This document shows, in pieces, positions 41,589 to 50,535 of a stretch of DNA of 64,000 bases. The notes beneath the pieces were generated by a model, which searched no databases, was not told where the DNA came from, and was given only the letters and a program-made list of their open reading frames with translations. Positions within the stretch are counted from its first letter, which is position 1. Every line of letters begins with the position of its first letter. This stretch comes from Nitrosomonadales bacterium (GTDB taxonomy: Bacteria > Pseudomonadota > Gammaproteobacteria > Burkholderiales > Gallionellaceae): positions 1 to 64,000 of the forward strand of contig JACRAT010000003.1 in the NCBI GenBank assembly GCA_016234685.1. Reading direction: 5' to 3'. Both the position numbers and the translations under genes were made by a program.

Positions 41589-43112
41589 ATGACGATCATA
41601 CGCCAGCAGGATTTCATCGATAGCGTCGCCGATGCTTTGCAATTCATCTCTTATTACCATCCGCAGGATTACATCCATGCGCTGGCCGAGGCCTATCGAA
41701 TCGAGGAATCGCCAGCCGCCCGCGATGCGATGGCGCAGATCCTGACGAATTCGCGGATGTGCGCGCTGGGGCATCGCCCTGTCTGCCAAGATACCGGCAT
41801 CGTGGTGGCTTTTGTGCGGGTGGGAATGGCGGCGCGTTGGGATGCGAATCTGAGCATCGTGGAGATGGTGAACGCCGGGGTGCATAAGGCTTACACCGAC
41901 CATGACAATCCCTTGCGTGCCTCCATCGTCAGCGATCCGGCGGGCAAGCGCAAGAACACTGGCGACAACACGCCTGCCGTGGTGCATGTGGAGCTAGTTC
42001 CCGGCAATATCGTCGAGGTTCGCATCGCGGCCAAGGGCGGCGGTTCGGAGAACAAGGCGCGATTCGCCATGCTGGAGCCTTCGGATGATGTGGTCGAGTG
42101 GGTGGTGAATCAGTTGCCGGAGATGGGGGCGGGCTGGTGTCCGCCGGGCATGTTGGGCATCGGTATCGGCGGTACGGCGGAAAAGGCGATGCTGCTGGCG
42201 AAGGAGGCGCTGATGCAGCCCATCGACATGGCCAAACTCAAGGCGCGCGGTACGCGTACCCGGGCGGAGGAGTTGCGCATCGAGATCCACGACAAGGTGA
42301 ACGCGCTCGGCATCGGCGCGCAAGGCTTGGGTGGGTTGACTACAGTGCTGGATGTGAAGGTGCTCGACTATCCGACCCATGCTGCCTCCAAGCCGGTAGC
42401 CATCATTCCCAATTGTGCGGCGACGCGCCATACTCATTTCGAGTTGGATGGCAGCGGCGTGGCGCAATTCACGCCGCCGGACATCGCCAGTTATCCAGAT
42501 GTGCATTGGCATCCGGCGGAGAATGCGCGCCGGGTGAATCTAGAAGGCTTGACTCGTGCGGACATCGAGCAATGGCAACCCGGCGAGACGATCCTGCTCT
42601 CGGGTAAGTTGCTGACTGGGCGCGATGCGGCGCACAAGCGGCTGGCCGATATGTTGGCCCGAGGCGAGAAACTGCCGTCCGGCGTGGATTTTAATGGCCG
42701 ATTCATTTACTATGTCGGGCCGGTTGATCCGGTGCGCGATGAAGTCGTAGGGCCGGCAGGCCCGACCACCGGGACGCGCATGGATAGATTCACCGAGATG
42801 ATGCTGGCGCAGACCGGGCTGATCGGCATGGTCGGCAAGGCCGAGCGAGGGCCGGTCGCCATCGAGGCGATCAAGAAGCATGGAGCGGTCTACCTGATTG
42901 CGGTGGGCGGTGCGGCTTACTTGGTGGCGAAAGCCATACGCAGTGCGAAAGTGATTGCCTTTGCTGATCTTGGCATGGAAGCGATCTACGAATTCGAAGT
43001 GGAAAACATGCCGGTGACGGTGGCGGTGGATGCGCGGGGACGCTCGGTCCATGACATCGGTCCGGCAGAGTGGAAGAAGCGGATCGGGATCATCCCGATC
43101 AGAGCGGTTTAG
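41589..43112 (+). CDS. fumA: Fumarate hydratase, class I (iron-sulfur)
   Basis: Oxygen-sensitive fumarase of 507 residues with a [4Fe-4S] cluster. Likely cluster cysteines are C66 (GHRPVCQDTG), C184 (GAGWCPPGMLG) and C275 (IIPNCAATRH). The N-terminal alpha-type domain (about 1-290) is followed by the beta-type domain (VNLEGLTRADIEQWQPGETILLSGKLLTGRDAAHKRL, GPTTGTRMDRFTEMML). Both halves are in one chain. The symbol is by family; the gene could also be called fumB. It implies a TCA cycle under low oxygen or iron-rich conditions. Confidence 0.93.
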   Translation: MTIIRQQDFIDSVADALQFISYYHPQDYIHALAEAYRIEESPAARDAMAQILTNSRMCALGHRPVCQDTGIVVAFVRVGMAARWDANLSIVEMVNAGVHKAYTDHDNPLRASIVSDPAGKRKNTGDNTPAVVHVELVPGNIVEVRIAAKGGGSENKARFAMLEPSDDVVEWVVNQLPEMGAGWCPPGMLGIGIGGTAEKAMLLAKEALMQPIDMAKLKARGTRTRAEELRIEIHDKVNALGIGAQGLGGLTTVLDVKVLDYPTHAASKPVAIIPNCAATRHTHFELDGSGVAQFTPPDIASYPDVHWHPAENARRVNLEGLTRADIEQWQPGETILLSGKLLTGRDAAHKRLADMLARGEKLPSGVDFNGRFIYYVGPVDPVRDEVVGPAGPTTGTRMDRFTEMMLAQTGLIGMVGKAERGPVAIEAIKKHGAVYLIAVGGAAYLVAKAIRSAKVIAFADLGMEAIYEFEVENMPVTVAVDARGRSVHDIGPAEWKKRIGIIPIRAV

Positions 43113-43155
43113 ATTTTGGTCGGCGCGCGGAGGTCGAGCGCGACGATAAACAGTT

Positions 43156-43253
43156 TGGCGGGTCTCCCCGCATTGCAACTTGGTGAATCTGGTCAGGTCC
43201 GGAAGGAAGCAGCCACAGCCAGTCGTTGCAAGTGCCGGGGGTAAGGCTCGCCT
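43156..43253 (+). ncRNA. ffs: Signal recognition particle RNA (4.5S, small bacterial type)
   Basis: The conserved SRP domain IV core is present: GGTCAGGTCCGGAAGGAAGC followed by AGCCACAGCC. The flanking sequences GGCGGGTCTCCCCGCATTGCAA and TTGCAAGTGCCGGGGGTAAG, GGCTCGCC pair to form the long hairpin. Ends are approximate. It binds Ffh for co-translational membrane targeting. In many proteobacteria it lies directly before dnaX; here one gene intervenes. Confidence 0.95.
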
Positions 43254-43273
43254 CCTTATGTGATGGGTGTGTG

Positions 43274-43807
43274 ATGAAAAAGCTCGGTGTGTTGCTGATC
43301 GGTTCCTTGCTGAGTTTCCCTGTTTTGGCGGTGGACGGTGTTTCTGTCGAATATGGCAATGGCGACTACACTGACGCGGCGCGTGTTGGCTTGGTGTGGG
43401 ATTGGAATAAGAGCTGGTTCGGTGAAGGCCGCGACTGGCATGTCACGGGTTTCTGGGAAGCTGCCGCCGGGCAGTGGAAGGGGCGCAGCAGCGTCGGCAA
43501 CAACCAGACCGTCACCGATATCGGCTTCACCCCGGTGTTCCGTCTTGAGCAGAAAACGCCTTCCGCGCTAGCACCTTATGTCGAGGCCGCTGTTGGCGTG
43601 CATTTCATCTCGCCTACCTTCATCTATGCCAACCGCAAGTTCGGTAGCAGCTTCCAATTCGGCGACTCTGTCGGTTTTGGCGTGCGGCTGGGCGACAAGC
43701 GGCAATATGACCTCGGCTATCGCTACCAGCATCTGTCCAATGGCAGCATCAAGCAGCCGAATCAGGGCATCAACCTGAACGAGTTTCGATTTACCTATCG
43801 GTTCTGA
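43274..43807 (+). CDS. pagL: Lipid A 3-O-deacylase, PagL-like
   Basis: Outer-membrane beta-barrel of 177 residues with a signal peptide (MKKLGVLLIGSLLSFPVLA). The C-terminal YRYQHLSNGSIKQPNQGINL carries the PagL His-x-Ser-Asn motif (H153, S155, N156); E170 could complete a triad. The chain ends in an aromatic residue (TYRF), as barrel proteins do. PagL removes a 3-O acyl chain from lipid A. The ATG 43274 starts the signal peptide. It is 21 bases after ffs and ends 2 bases before dnaX. Confidence 0.86.
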   Translation: MKKLGVLLIGSLLSFPVLAVDGVSVEYGNGDYTDAARVGLVWDWNKSWFGEGRDWHVTGFWEAAAGQWKGRSSVGNNQTVTDIGFTPVFRLEQKTPSALAPYVEAAVGVHFISPTFIYANRKFGSSFQFGDSVGFGVRLGDKRQYDLGYRYQHLSNGSIKQPNQGINLNEFRFTYRF

Positions 43808-43809
43808 CC

Positions 43810-45414
43810 TTGTCAGCTTCATCTGTTTTAGCACGCAAATGGCGTCCGCGTAGTTTCGCCCAGCTGGCCGGGCAGGAGCACGTGGTGCGAGCGCTGTCGA
43901 ATGCGCTGGCGCAGAACCGTTTGCACCATGCTTACCTGTTCACCGGCACGCGCGGCGTGGGCAAGACCACCATCGCTCGCATCTTCGCCAAATCCCTGAA
44001 CTGCGAATCCGGCGTTACTGCCACGCCGTGCGGTGTGTGCGGCGCTTGCACCGAGATCGACAGCGGGCGTTTCGTCGATCTGATCGAGTTGGATGCAGCC
44101 TCCAACACCCAAGTGGACAATATGCGTGAGCTGCTGGAGAGTGCGCTGTACGCGCCGACCTCTGGCCGCTTCAAGGTCTACATCATCGACGAAGTGCACA
44201 TGCTGTCGAAGTCGGCGTTCAACGCCATGCTGAAGACGCTGGAAGAACCGCCGTTGCATGTGAAGTTCATCCTCGCCACCACCGATCCGCAGAAGATCCC
44301 CGTGACGGTGTTGTCGCGCTGTTTGCAGTTCAATCTGAAGCAACTGCCGCCCGCGCTGATCCTTCAGCATCTCCAGCATGTGCTGGAGCAGGAAGGGATA
44401 GCTTCCGAGCGCAACGCGCTGGCACTGATCGCCCGGGCAGCACAGGGCAGTATGCGCGACGCGCTGAGCCTGCTCGATCAGGCCATCGCTTTCGCCGCTG
44501 GCAGCGTGGACGAGGCCGTGGTGCGCAACATGCTGGGCGCGATCGACCAGAGCTATCTGTTCGACCTGTTGCAAAATCTGCTGGCAGGGGAGGGCGCTGG
44601 ATTGTTGCGCGTCGCCGACGATATGCTGAGTCGTAGCGTGGCATTCGAGGCTGCATTGCAGGACATGGCCAGCTTGCTGCACCGCATCGCGCTGGCACAG
44701 AGCGTGCCACAAGCCATCCCGGAAGACGAGCCTGAGCGCGCGCGTTTGCTGGAACTGGCACAGCGGTTGCGCGCCGAAGAGATCCAACTGTATTACCAGA
44801 TCGCCATACACGGGCGTCGGGACATCGAACTCGCGCCGGACGAATACGCCGGTTTCACCATGACACTGTTGCGCATGTTGGCCTTCAAGCTGGCGGGGGT
44901 GTTGCCGGAACGAGACAAACCTGCACCACAGCCTGCTGTCGCAGCAGTTGCTCGCGAGGAGCGGGTCGCACAGGAAGCACCGCCGGTGGAGTATGTCGCG
45001 CCGCAACCAGTGGCACCGCTGGATGGCGATGTGAACTGGATGGCGCTGATCGGACGCCTGAGTCTTCAGGCGATGGCGCTGGAATTGGCGAAGAATTGCG
45101 TGCTGGAAAGTGCGGCATCCGGCTTGGTGGCGCTCAAGCTGTCGCCCAGCCACAAGCATCTGCTGACCAGCAAGATGGCGCAGGACAGATTGCAAGCCGC
45201 TTTGGGCGAGCACTACGGGCAGGCGGTGCGGCTCTCTATCACTTTGGGCGAGAGCGCCGTGGTGGCGACGCCCGCTGCCGTCGAGCAACATGAGAAACAA
45301 GTCCGCCAGCAGCAGGCGACCGCCTCGATCATGCAGGATGTGTTCGTGCGTGAGGCACAGGCGCAACTGGGGGCGGAACTGGTCGAGAATTCAATCAAGT
45401 CGGTACAACAATAA
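43810..45414 (+). CDS. dnaX: DNA polymerase III subunit gamma/tau
   Basis: Clamp-loader ATPase of 534 residues. LARKWRPRSFAQLAGQEHVVRAL opens the AAA+ domain, Walker A is GTRGVGKTTIARIFAKSLNC, and a zinc module (C-x8-C-x2-C-x2-C) precedes IDEVHMLSKSAFNAMLKTLEEPP. The C-terminal part is a shorter tau region. The only plausible start is TTG 43810, giving SASSVLARKW. No A-rich frameshift site for a separate gamma product was seen. Followed by ybaB and recR, the usual order. Confidence 0.95.
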   Translation: MSASSVLARKWRPRSFAQLAGQEHVVRALSNALAQNRLHHAYLFTGTRGVGKTTIARIFAKSLNCESGVTATPCGVCGACTEIDSGRFVDLIELDAASNTQVDNMRELLESALYAPTSGRFKVYIIDEVHMLSKSAFNAMLKTLEEPPLHVKFILATTDPQKIPVTVLSRCLQFNLKQLPPALILQHLQHVLEQEGIASERNALALIARAAQGSMRDALSLLDQAIAFAAGSVDEAVVRNMLGAIDQSYLFDLLQNLLAGEGAGLLRVADDMLSRSVAFEAALQDMASLLHRIALAQSVPQAIPEDEPERARLLELAQRLRAEEIQLYYQIAIHGRRDIELAPDEYAGFTMTLLRMLAFKLAGVLPERDKPAPQPAVAAVAREERVAQEAPPVEYVAPQPVAPLDGDVNWMALIGRLSLQAMALELAKNCVLESAASGLVALKLSPSHKHLLTSKMAQDRLQAALGEHYGQAVRLSITLGESAVVATPAAVEQHEKQVRQQQATASIMQDVFVREAQAQLGAELVENSIKSVQQ

Positions 45415-45435
45415 AGTAAGTCGGAGGAAATCGAG

Positions 45436-45762
45436 ATGATGAAGGGCGGATTGGGCGGCCTGATGAAGCAGGCCCAGCAGATGCAGGCGAACATGAAGAA
45501 GGCACAGGCGGAACTGGCGACGATAGAGGTCGAAGGTCAGGCCGGCTCCGGCGTGGTCAAGGTGGTGATGACCTGTGCCAACGAAGTGCGTCGCGTGTCT
45601 CTGGACGACAGCCTGATGGGCGACGACAAGGAGATGCTAGAAGACCTGATCGTGGCCGCACTGGCGGATGCCAAGAAGAAGGCCGACGAGGTCAGCAAGC
45701 AGCGCATGAGCGGCTTCACCGCCGGGATGAATCTGCCGCCCGGGTTGTCGTTGCCGTTCTGA
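45436..45762 (+). CDS. ybaB: Nucleoid-associated protein YbaB/EbfC family
   Basis: Small DNA-binding protein of 108 residues: [25 protein letters not shown], then [29 protein letters not shown], the family core. A GGAGG-type site (TCGGAGGAAATCGAG) precedes the start; an ATG one codon later is equally possible. Its stop overlaps the recR start by one base. Confidence 0.95.
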   Translation: MMKGGLGGLMKQAQQMQANMKKAQAELATIEVEGQAGSGVVKVVMTCANEVRRVSLDDSLMGDDKEMLEDLIVAALADAKKKADEVSKQRMSGFTAGMNLPPGLSLPF

Positions 45763-46361
45763 TGAAAACCCCTTCCAGCCTGGAAGAGTTGATCGCCGCA
45801 TTGCGCTGCCTGCCCGGAGTCGGGCCGAAGTCGGCGCAGCGCATGGCTTACCATCTGTTGCAGCGCGACAAACAAGGCGCATTGCGCTTGTCGTATTCGC
45901 TGACGAACGCGGTGCAGGGCATCCGCCACTGCGCCAAATGCAATAATTTTTCTGAAGAAGAAATCTGCGTGCTGTGCAGTTCCGGCAAGCGCGACGAGAG
46001 TCTGCTCTGCGTGGTCGAGATGCCCGCCGATCTGTTGATGATGGAACAGACGCAGAGCTATCGCGGCATGTATTTCGTGCTGATGGGGCGCTTGTCGCCG
46101 CTGGACGGCATCGGTGCGAGGGAGCTGCCGCTGGATAGATTGGTGCGGCGTGCTCAGGAGTTGCCGTGCGAAGTTATTCTGGCGACGAATTTCACCGTGG
46201 AGGGCGAGGCGACGGCGCATTACACCGCCACCTTGCTGCGCGCGCAGGGCATCCGGGTATCGCGCATCGCGCGCGGTCTGCCGGTGGGGGGCGAGTTGGA
46301 GCATGTCGATAGCGGGACGCTGGCGCAGGCGATATTGGAACGGCGAGAGGTGATGGGATGA
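45762..46361 (+). CDS. recR: Recombination protein RecR
   Basis: Ring-forming DNA repair protein of 199 residues acting with RecO in the RecF pathway. The helix-hairpin-helix [23 protein letters not shown] is followed by the zinc finger C-x2-C (CAKCNNF...CVLC). A TOPRIM domain ([28 protein letters not shown]) comes next, and [27 protein letters not shown] near the C-terminus. Overlaps both neighbours. Confidence 0.97.
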   Translation: MKTPSSLEELIAALRCLPGVGPKSAQRMAYHLLQRDKQGALRLSYSLTNAVQGIRHCAKCNNFSEEEICVLCSSGKRDESLLCVVEMPADLLMMEQTQSYRGMYFVLMGRLSPLDGIGARELPLDRLVRRAQELPCEVILATNFTVEGEATAHYTATLLRAQGIRVSRIARGLPVGGELEHVDSGTLAQAILERREVMG

Positions 46362-47269
46362 GTGAGCAGCAAGGTGAACGATTGCAGAAGGTGCTGGCGC
46401 AAGCCGGAGTTGGCTCGCGTCGGGAGATGGAAGAATGGATCGCTGAGGGCCGGGTGACGGTGAACGACGAGGTGGCGACGCTGGGTTCGCGCGTGATCGA
46501 GGGCGATGTGATCCGGGCGGGCAAGCGCACGGTGTTCGTCAAGGCGCCGGGGCTGAGTTTGCCGCGTGTGCTGCTCTATCACAAGCAGGAAGGAGAGATC
46601 GTCAGCCGTGACGACCCTGAGAAGCGCGCCAATGTATTCGACAAATTGCCGCGCTTGCGCGGTCAGAAGTGGATCGCCATCGGCAGGCTGGATTTCAATA
46701 CCAGCGGCTTGTTGATCTTTACGACTTCGGGCGAGTTGGCTAATCATTTGATGCATCCACGCTTCGAGGTCGAACGCGAGTACGCCGTGCGCGTGCAGGG
46801 CGAGATGACGCTGGAGCAGATGCAGCAGATGACCAAGCAGGGCATCGAGTTGGAAGATGGTACGGTGGTGTTCGAACGCCTCAGCGATGAGGGCGGCGAG
46901 GGCTTCAACCACTGGTACCGTCTGGTGCTGAAAGAGGGGCGCAACCGTATCGTACGGCGCACTTTCGAGGCGCTGGGCTTGCCGGTGAGCCGCTTGATGC
47001 GCGTGCGTTTCGGCATCGTCAATCTGCCGCCGCGTATCAAGCGCGGGATGATGGCGGAGCTGGGCGAAGGCGAAGTGAAGCAGATCATGGACTGGGCCGG
47101 TTTGTCTGAGCCTGCGCCGATGCCAGAAAGGACTGTGCCGTCAGGCAGAGTCGACCCTCAGCGGGGGGCAGGTGTGCAACGTGGCGCTAAGCCGCCGCGT
47201 CCGCCGCAGGCTGGACAGGCTCGTCGCCAAGCGCCTGATCGAGGACGCAAGAAATCGCCGCGCCGGTGA
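46358..47269 (+). CDS. rluB: 23S rRNA pseudouridine synthase (RluB family)
   Basis: Protein of 303 residues with an N-terminal S4 RNA-binding domain ([23 protein letters not shown]) and an RsuA-type catalytic domain. D112 is in [21 protein letters not shown], the catalytic motif. The C-terminus is a basic, Pro/Gly/Arg-rich tail, probably disordered. RluB modifies U2605 of 23S rRNA in E. coli; the exact site here is inferred. Starts in an ATGA overlap with recR. Confidence 0.92.
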   Translation: MSEQQGERLQKVLAQAGVGSRREMEEWIAEGRVTVNDEVATLGSRVIEGDVIRAGKRTVFVKAPGLSLPRVLLYHKQEGEIVSRDDPEKRANVFDKLPRLRGQKWIAIGRLDFNTSGLLIFTTSGELANHLMHPRFEVEREYAVRVQGEMTLEQMQQMTKQGIELEDGTVVFERLSDEGGEGFNHWYRLVLKEGRNRIVRRTFEALGLPVSRLMRVRFGIVNLPPRIKRGMMAELGEGEVKQIMDWAGLSEPAPMPERTVPSGRVDPQRGAGVQRGAKPPRPPQAGQARRQAPDRGRKKSPRR

Positions 47270-47393
47270 CTCTTTGTGCGTCGCCGACTTGCTGTTGGAG
47301 TCAGTCTAGGAACGGAAGATCAAAAACAGGAGCGCTGCACCTGTCCATGTTTGAGGATTTTCCCTTGAAAATGGCGATGTTAAGGGGCAGAAG

Positions 47394-47422
47394 TTGAAGT
47401 CAAATCGTTCTGCCGTTATCAT
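47394..47422 (+). promoter_or_regulatory. Promoter of the barrel-CotH operon
   Basis: TTGAAG (47394-47399), a 17-base spacer, TATCAT (47417-47422). This is a near-consensus sigma-70 promoter in a gap where one is needed. It places the transcription start at about 47429, exactly at the left edge of the foldable leader. Confidence 0.65.
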
Positions 47423-47427
47423 GTCGG

Positions 47428-47484
47428 CGAAGTGGGTTGCCGAGGGCAGCCTAGGACGGCGGCGCAAAGCCGCTTAACTTCGGG
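47428..47484 (+). ncRNA. Candidate structured 5' leader RNA
   Basis: Three nested stems can be read directly. The outer stem is CGAAGT (47428-47433) with ACTTCG (47477-47482). The inner hairpin 1 is GGTTGCC (47435-47441), GAG loop, GGCAGCC (47445-47451). The inner hairpin 2 is GCGGC, GCAAA loop, GCCGC (about 47459-47473). Together they form a three-way junction with the single-stranded stretch TAGGAC between the hairpins. It begins at the predicted transcription start and ends about 45 bases before the start codon. The GCAAAGCC string recalls the cyclic-di-GMP-I riboswitch, but the rest does not match that class. Confidence 0.5.
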
Positions 47485-47529
47485 TTCTAGCTATCAATGT
47501 CGAGTATTAAACAACGTAAGGGGAGCGGC

Positions 47530-48393
47530 ATGTTGAGTCGGTTGCCTCATTGGGTCATTGCCGGATCGTGTGTGTTCTCTCTTGCTGCGAATGCGGCGAC
47601 TTGGGTGCGAGATGAAGGCGAGGCGGCCTTTCAGGCTGGTCTGGATCTCTCGACTCCTGCGAATAAATACTGGGATTACAAAGGCGGGACAACTAGCTAC
47701 ACCTGCGGCCAGTACAGCGAGAAATCTGTCAACGTGGGCATGGAGTATGGTTACTCCTATGATTACACGCTGATGGCCTCGACCTCGATCACCCAAGCGA
47801 ATTGTTCAGGTAATACGCTGACCCGCCCCGGCGCGGTCAACTTCGGTGTGCGTGGACGTTTCGATGAGCGTTATAACGGTGAATCATGGGAACTCAAGTT
47901 GGTCATCCCCGGTACGGTCTACCCGAATGGACAGCCTGCTGCGGTGGGTTATGGCGGGCTTGGGCTTCAGGTCGGCGCTTATTTTGGCACGCCATATGAC
48001 CCCTATAACGAAGACCCATATCGTCCAGGCTTCATCAACCCGGCCACGGACAGCTGGGAATATGGCGGTGCGCTGACCATGTATATGGGAACGCCGTTGC
48101 CGCAAGTGATGGGCTACACAAAGTGGAAGAGCGACCTTTCGCCGTCTTGGCGCGTGGCGGCCAAGTTGCAGGCAGACTGGACTTTGGGAACTCGCGTTCC
48201 TATCGTACCAATCAGGCCACCGCTGGTTCCGGTCCTGCCGGAAGCCCGCGTGATCTCGACTGGGCTGGAGTTCAGCCATTTGCTTGACGAGAATCTGGTG
48301 TTGTCCATCTCTCCGGTTATTCCGCTGTACGGGCAGAATGCTCCGCAGTCGGCCAACCTGTCGATAGGCGTTCACAAGGTATTCCCTCGCTAG
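47530..48393 (+). CDS. Putative outer-membrane beta-barrel protein, unknown function
   Basis: Protein of 287 residues with a signal peptide (MLSRLPHWVIAGSCVFSLAANA). The mature chain has alternating aromatic/polar strands, many Tyr and Gly, two Cys (SYTCGQYSE, QANCSG), and ends with VHKVFPR after AQSANLSIGV-like strands. This suggests a 10-12 strand barrel or transporter-like porin rather than an enzyme. GGGGAG lies just upstream of ATG 47530. No named family is recognised. Co-transcribed with the CotH protein downstream, it may be its export or surface partner. Confidence 0.75.
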   Translation: MLSRLPHWVIAGSCVFSLAANAATWVRDEGEAAFQAGLDLSTPANKYWDYKGGTTSYTCGQYSEKSVNVGMEYGYSYDYTLMASTSITQANCSGNTLTRPGAVNFGVRGRFDERYNGESWELKLVIPGTVYPNGQPAAVGYGGLGLQVGAYFGTPYDPYNEDPYRPGFINPATDSWEYGGALTMYMGTPLPQVMGYTKWKSDLSPSWRVAAKLQADWTLGTRVPIVPIRPPLVPVLPEARVISTGLEFSHLLDENLVLSISPVIPLYGQNAPQSANLSIGVHKVFPR

Positions 48394-48440
48394 CAGTGAA
48401 AAAATTCTCCAGCTTCTTCAGCGAACCATTAGGAGTCGGT

Positions 48441-50444
48441 GTGGTTAGACGTGCTATGGCCGCGTTCTTTGCGGTTGTTTCGGTCTTTTCCTTGCAGGCA
48501 GCTTTAGCTCAGCCTGACATCTCGTCTGCTGAGGTGATACCTTCAGCCGCCACTTTCGACTACCGCCAGAAGGCGGTGCTGGAAGACCAGTTCGGCTTCG
48601 ATCTTTCGGCTAACAGCGACTCCCCCGATCTGGAATACATCGGCCCGAACGGTCGGGTGATGCGCGGGCGCTTGCCACTGCGCTCACTCTACCTTGAGAT
48701 GGACCCGCATCAGGCGGAGTTACTGTTCTACAAGCAGCCGCACGACAACTCCAGCTTCGCTGTGACCGTGTTGCAGGGCGTTGAGCATATCCCCGGCCGC
48801 ATCACGGTAAAGGGTAGCTCGACCAGATACTTCGTTAAAAAATCCTTCTTGATCAAGATCGACAAAGAGACCTCGGCCACTTGGGGCGGCTACAAGCTGA
48901 TCTCCATCAATGCCTTGGTGACTGACCCCAGCATGATGCGGGAATGGCTCTCTTGGGACTTGGCGCGGGCATCGGGCCTGACGACGCTGAATACCATCTA
49001 TACCCGGCTGTACATCAATCAAAAATATATCGGTCTTTATTCCTTTACCGAGTGGGTGACAGGCGATCTGTTCGCGCGTGCTGGTTTAGGTGCGAAGGGG
49101 GAGTTGTATCAGCCGAACGATGCGACTTATTGCGGTGATCTGAGCGGAGGTTCGGAAGACCCATCCCGGCATTGTTACTTGAAGTTCGCCCCACCCGACA
49201 ATAATTTCTCCTCGCTTGAGACCTTGATAAAAGGCGTGAGCGGCACGCCGGTCAAGGATTTCCACGGCTTCATGGACAACAATTTTGATGACGAATCCGT
49301 CATCAACTGGGTAGCGGTCAATGGCTTGGTAGGGAACGGCGACACCTATAACAAGAACTACTTCCTGTATTTCAGCCGCGAGACTGGTCGCTGGACCGTG
49401 ATGCCGTGGGACTATGACTTGACCTTCGGTCGCAGCTGGGACCCTTATCTGCCTTCGCCGAACGACGTGTTCAACGACAACTTCGTGTACTACTACACGC
49501 CCGAGATCGGCTTCCCCGGTATGCTCAAAGTGAAGATGCTGGAGAACCCCATCCTCTTCCAGCGCTTCAAACGGCGTCTAGGGCATCTGTTGGGCGTGGG
49601 CGAGCCGGATGGCGATCCCAGAACCTACGGCTGGTTCTCGCCAGAGCGTTTTGCTGCGCGCGTCAATGCCATCAGGTACAACATCGGTTCGGATGCGCTG
49701 CTCGACCCATTCTCTGCTACCCGACTGTATTCCTTCGACGAGCAGGCCGATGCTCTGAAATATTTTGTGTTGGGGCATTACGCCAATTACAAGATGCGGC
49801 TGTTCAGCGATACTGCCAACTGGACTTCGTACACCTACGATCCGACCATTCCGATGATGCCGCCCCCGGCACAATCGGCTACGCTGAATGCGACTTGGGA
49901 TGTCCGCGCTCCCGGCTATGAAAGGCCGTTGGTCGATCCCTACTTGGGAACCATCTTGGCAGTATTGAAGGTGCGCACCATCAGTCAGCCCGCCACCATC
50001 GTGGGCAAGGTGGTGACCTTCCGTCCGCCGGAAGAGTTGCCTTTGGGGCGCGTACCCGCGCAGTGCGTGCAACGCAGTTGGACGCTCACCGCCAAGATGC
50101 CGGAAACGGCCTCGCTGACGTCAGACATCACGCTCGAATACATGCAGGAGAATTCGCAGAACAGCGAAGTCGGCTCTAAAGTGAAGCGTCAAAAAGATCT
50201 GCTGGTGTGGATGCAACAAGGCGATGAATGGGAGCCGCAACTGACAGTGGTGAACGGTCTGGCCAAGACGCTGACCATACGCAACATCAGCTTCCCGCCC
50301 AATCGTCCGTTGCGTTTCGTGGCTTGTGCCGATGTGCCGTTCGACATGCCCGAGCAGGATACTCGTCTGCTGGAAAAGGAGAATCCCGTTTCCAACCCGG
50401 TGGAGAAGGTCTATCGCAGCCTGATGAAGACCATCTCAAAATAA
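48441..50444 (+). CDS. Secreted CotH-family protein (kinase-like fold)
   Basis: Protein of 667 residues with a strong signal peptide (VRRAMAAFFAVVSVFSLQAALA). The CotH core spans about residues 110-380. It has VKGSSTRYFVKKSFLIKID (candidate ATP-binding lysines), MMREWLSWDLARASGL, RLYINQKYIGLYSFTEWV, GLVGNGDTYNKNYFLY (D301, N-rich loop) and MPWDYDLTFGRSWDP (D324/D326). These match the CotH protein-kinase motifs. The C-terminal 250 residues are of unknown fold. I prefer GTG 48441, which has AGGAG five bases upstream; GTG 48396 would add 15 residues and lie 2 bases from the upstream gene. It probably acts outside the cytoplasm. Confidence 0.85.
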   Translation: MVRRAMAAFFAVVSVFSLQAALAQPDISSAEVIPSAATFDYRQKAVLEDQFGFDLSANSDSPDLEYIGPNGRVMRGRLPLRSLYLEMDPHQAELLFYKQPHDNSSFAVTVLQGVEHIPGRITVKGSSTRYFVKKSFLIKIDKETSATWGGYKLISINALVTDPSMMREWLSWDLARASGLTTLNTIYTRLYINQKYIGLYSFTEWVTGDLFARAGLGAKGELYQPNDATYCGDLSGGSEDPSRHCYLKFAPPDNNFSSLETLIKGVSGTPVKDFHGFMDNNFDDESVINWVAVNGLVGNGDTYNKNYFLYFSRETGRWTVMPWDYDLTFGRSWDPYLPSPNDVFNDNFVYYYTPEIGFPGMLKVKMLENPILFQRFKRRLGHLLGVGEPDGDPRTYGWFSPERFAARVNAIRYNIGSDALLDPFSATRLYSFDEQADALKYFVLGHYANYKMRLFSDTANWTSYTYDPTIPMMPPPAQSATLNATWDVRAPGYERPLVDPYLGTILAVLKVRTISQPATIVGKVVTFRPPEELPLGRVPAQCVQRSWTLTAKMPETASLTSDITLEYMQENSQNSEVGSKVKRQKDLLVWMQQGDEWEPQLTVVNGLAKTLTIRNISFPPNRPLRFVACADVPFDMPEQDTRLLEKENPVSNPVEKVYRSLMKTISK

Positions 50445-50451
50445 CTCGCAT

Positions 50452-50485
50452 CACGCGCCCGGCCTGATCCGGGCGTGTTTCTTTC
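50452..50485 (+). terminator. Terminator after the CotH gene
   Basis: CACGCGCCCGG (50452-50462) pairs with CCGGGCGTG (50469-50477) with a small bulge, followed by TTTCTTTC. It closes the barrel-CotH operon. Confidence 0.68.
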
Positions 50486-50535
50486 AGCGTATCGCCCCGA
50501 GGTCAGGTAAGGCTCTCACTATCGAAATCACGGCT

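Noticed and set aside
43082-43100. GATCGGGAT / ATCCCGATC hairpin as a fumarase terminator
   Set aside because: It lies wholly within conserved C-terminal codons of the fumarase, with no T-run.
43810-45414. Programmed frameshift in dnaX giving gamma and tau
   Set aside because: No A AAA AAG-type slippery site was seen; the frame appears to encode only one product.
47428-47500. Cyclic-di-GMP-I (GEMM) riboswitch before the barrel-CotH operon
   Set aside because: The GCAAAGCC string is present, but the usual GGCAAACC strand, the GAAA tetraloop hairpin and the closing 3' strand are not found in the right order. I report only an unnamed structured leader.
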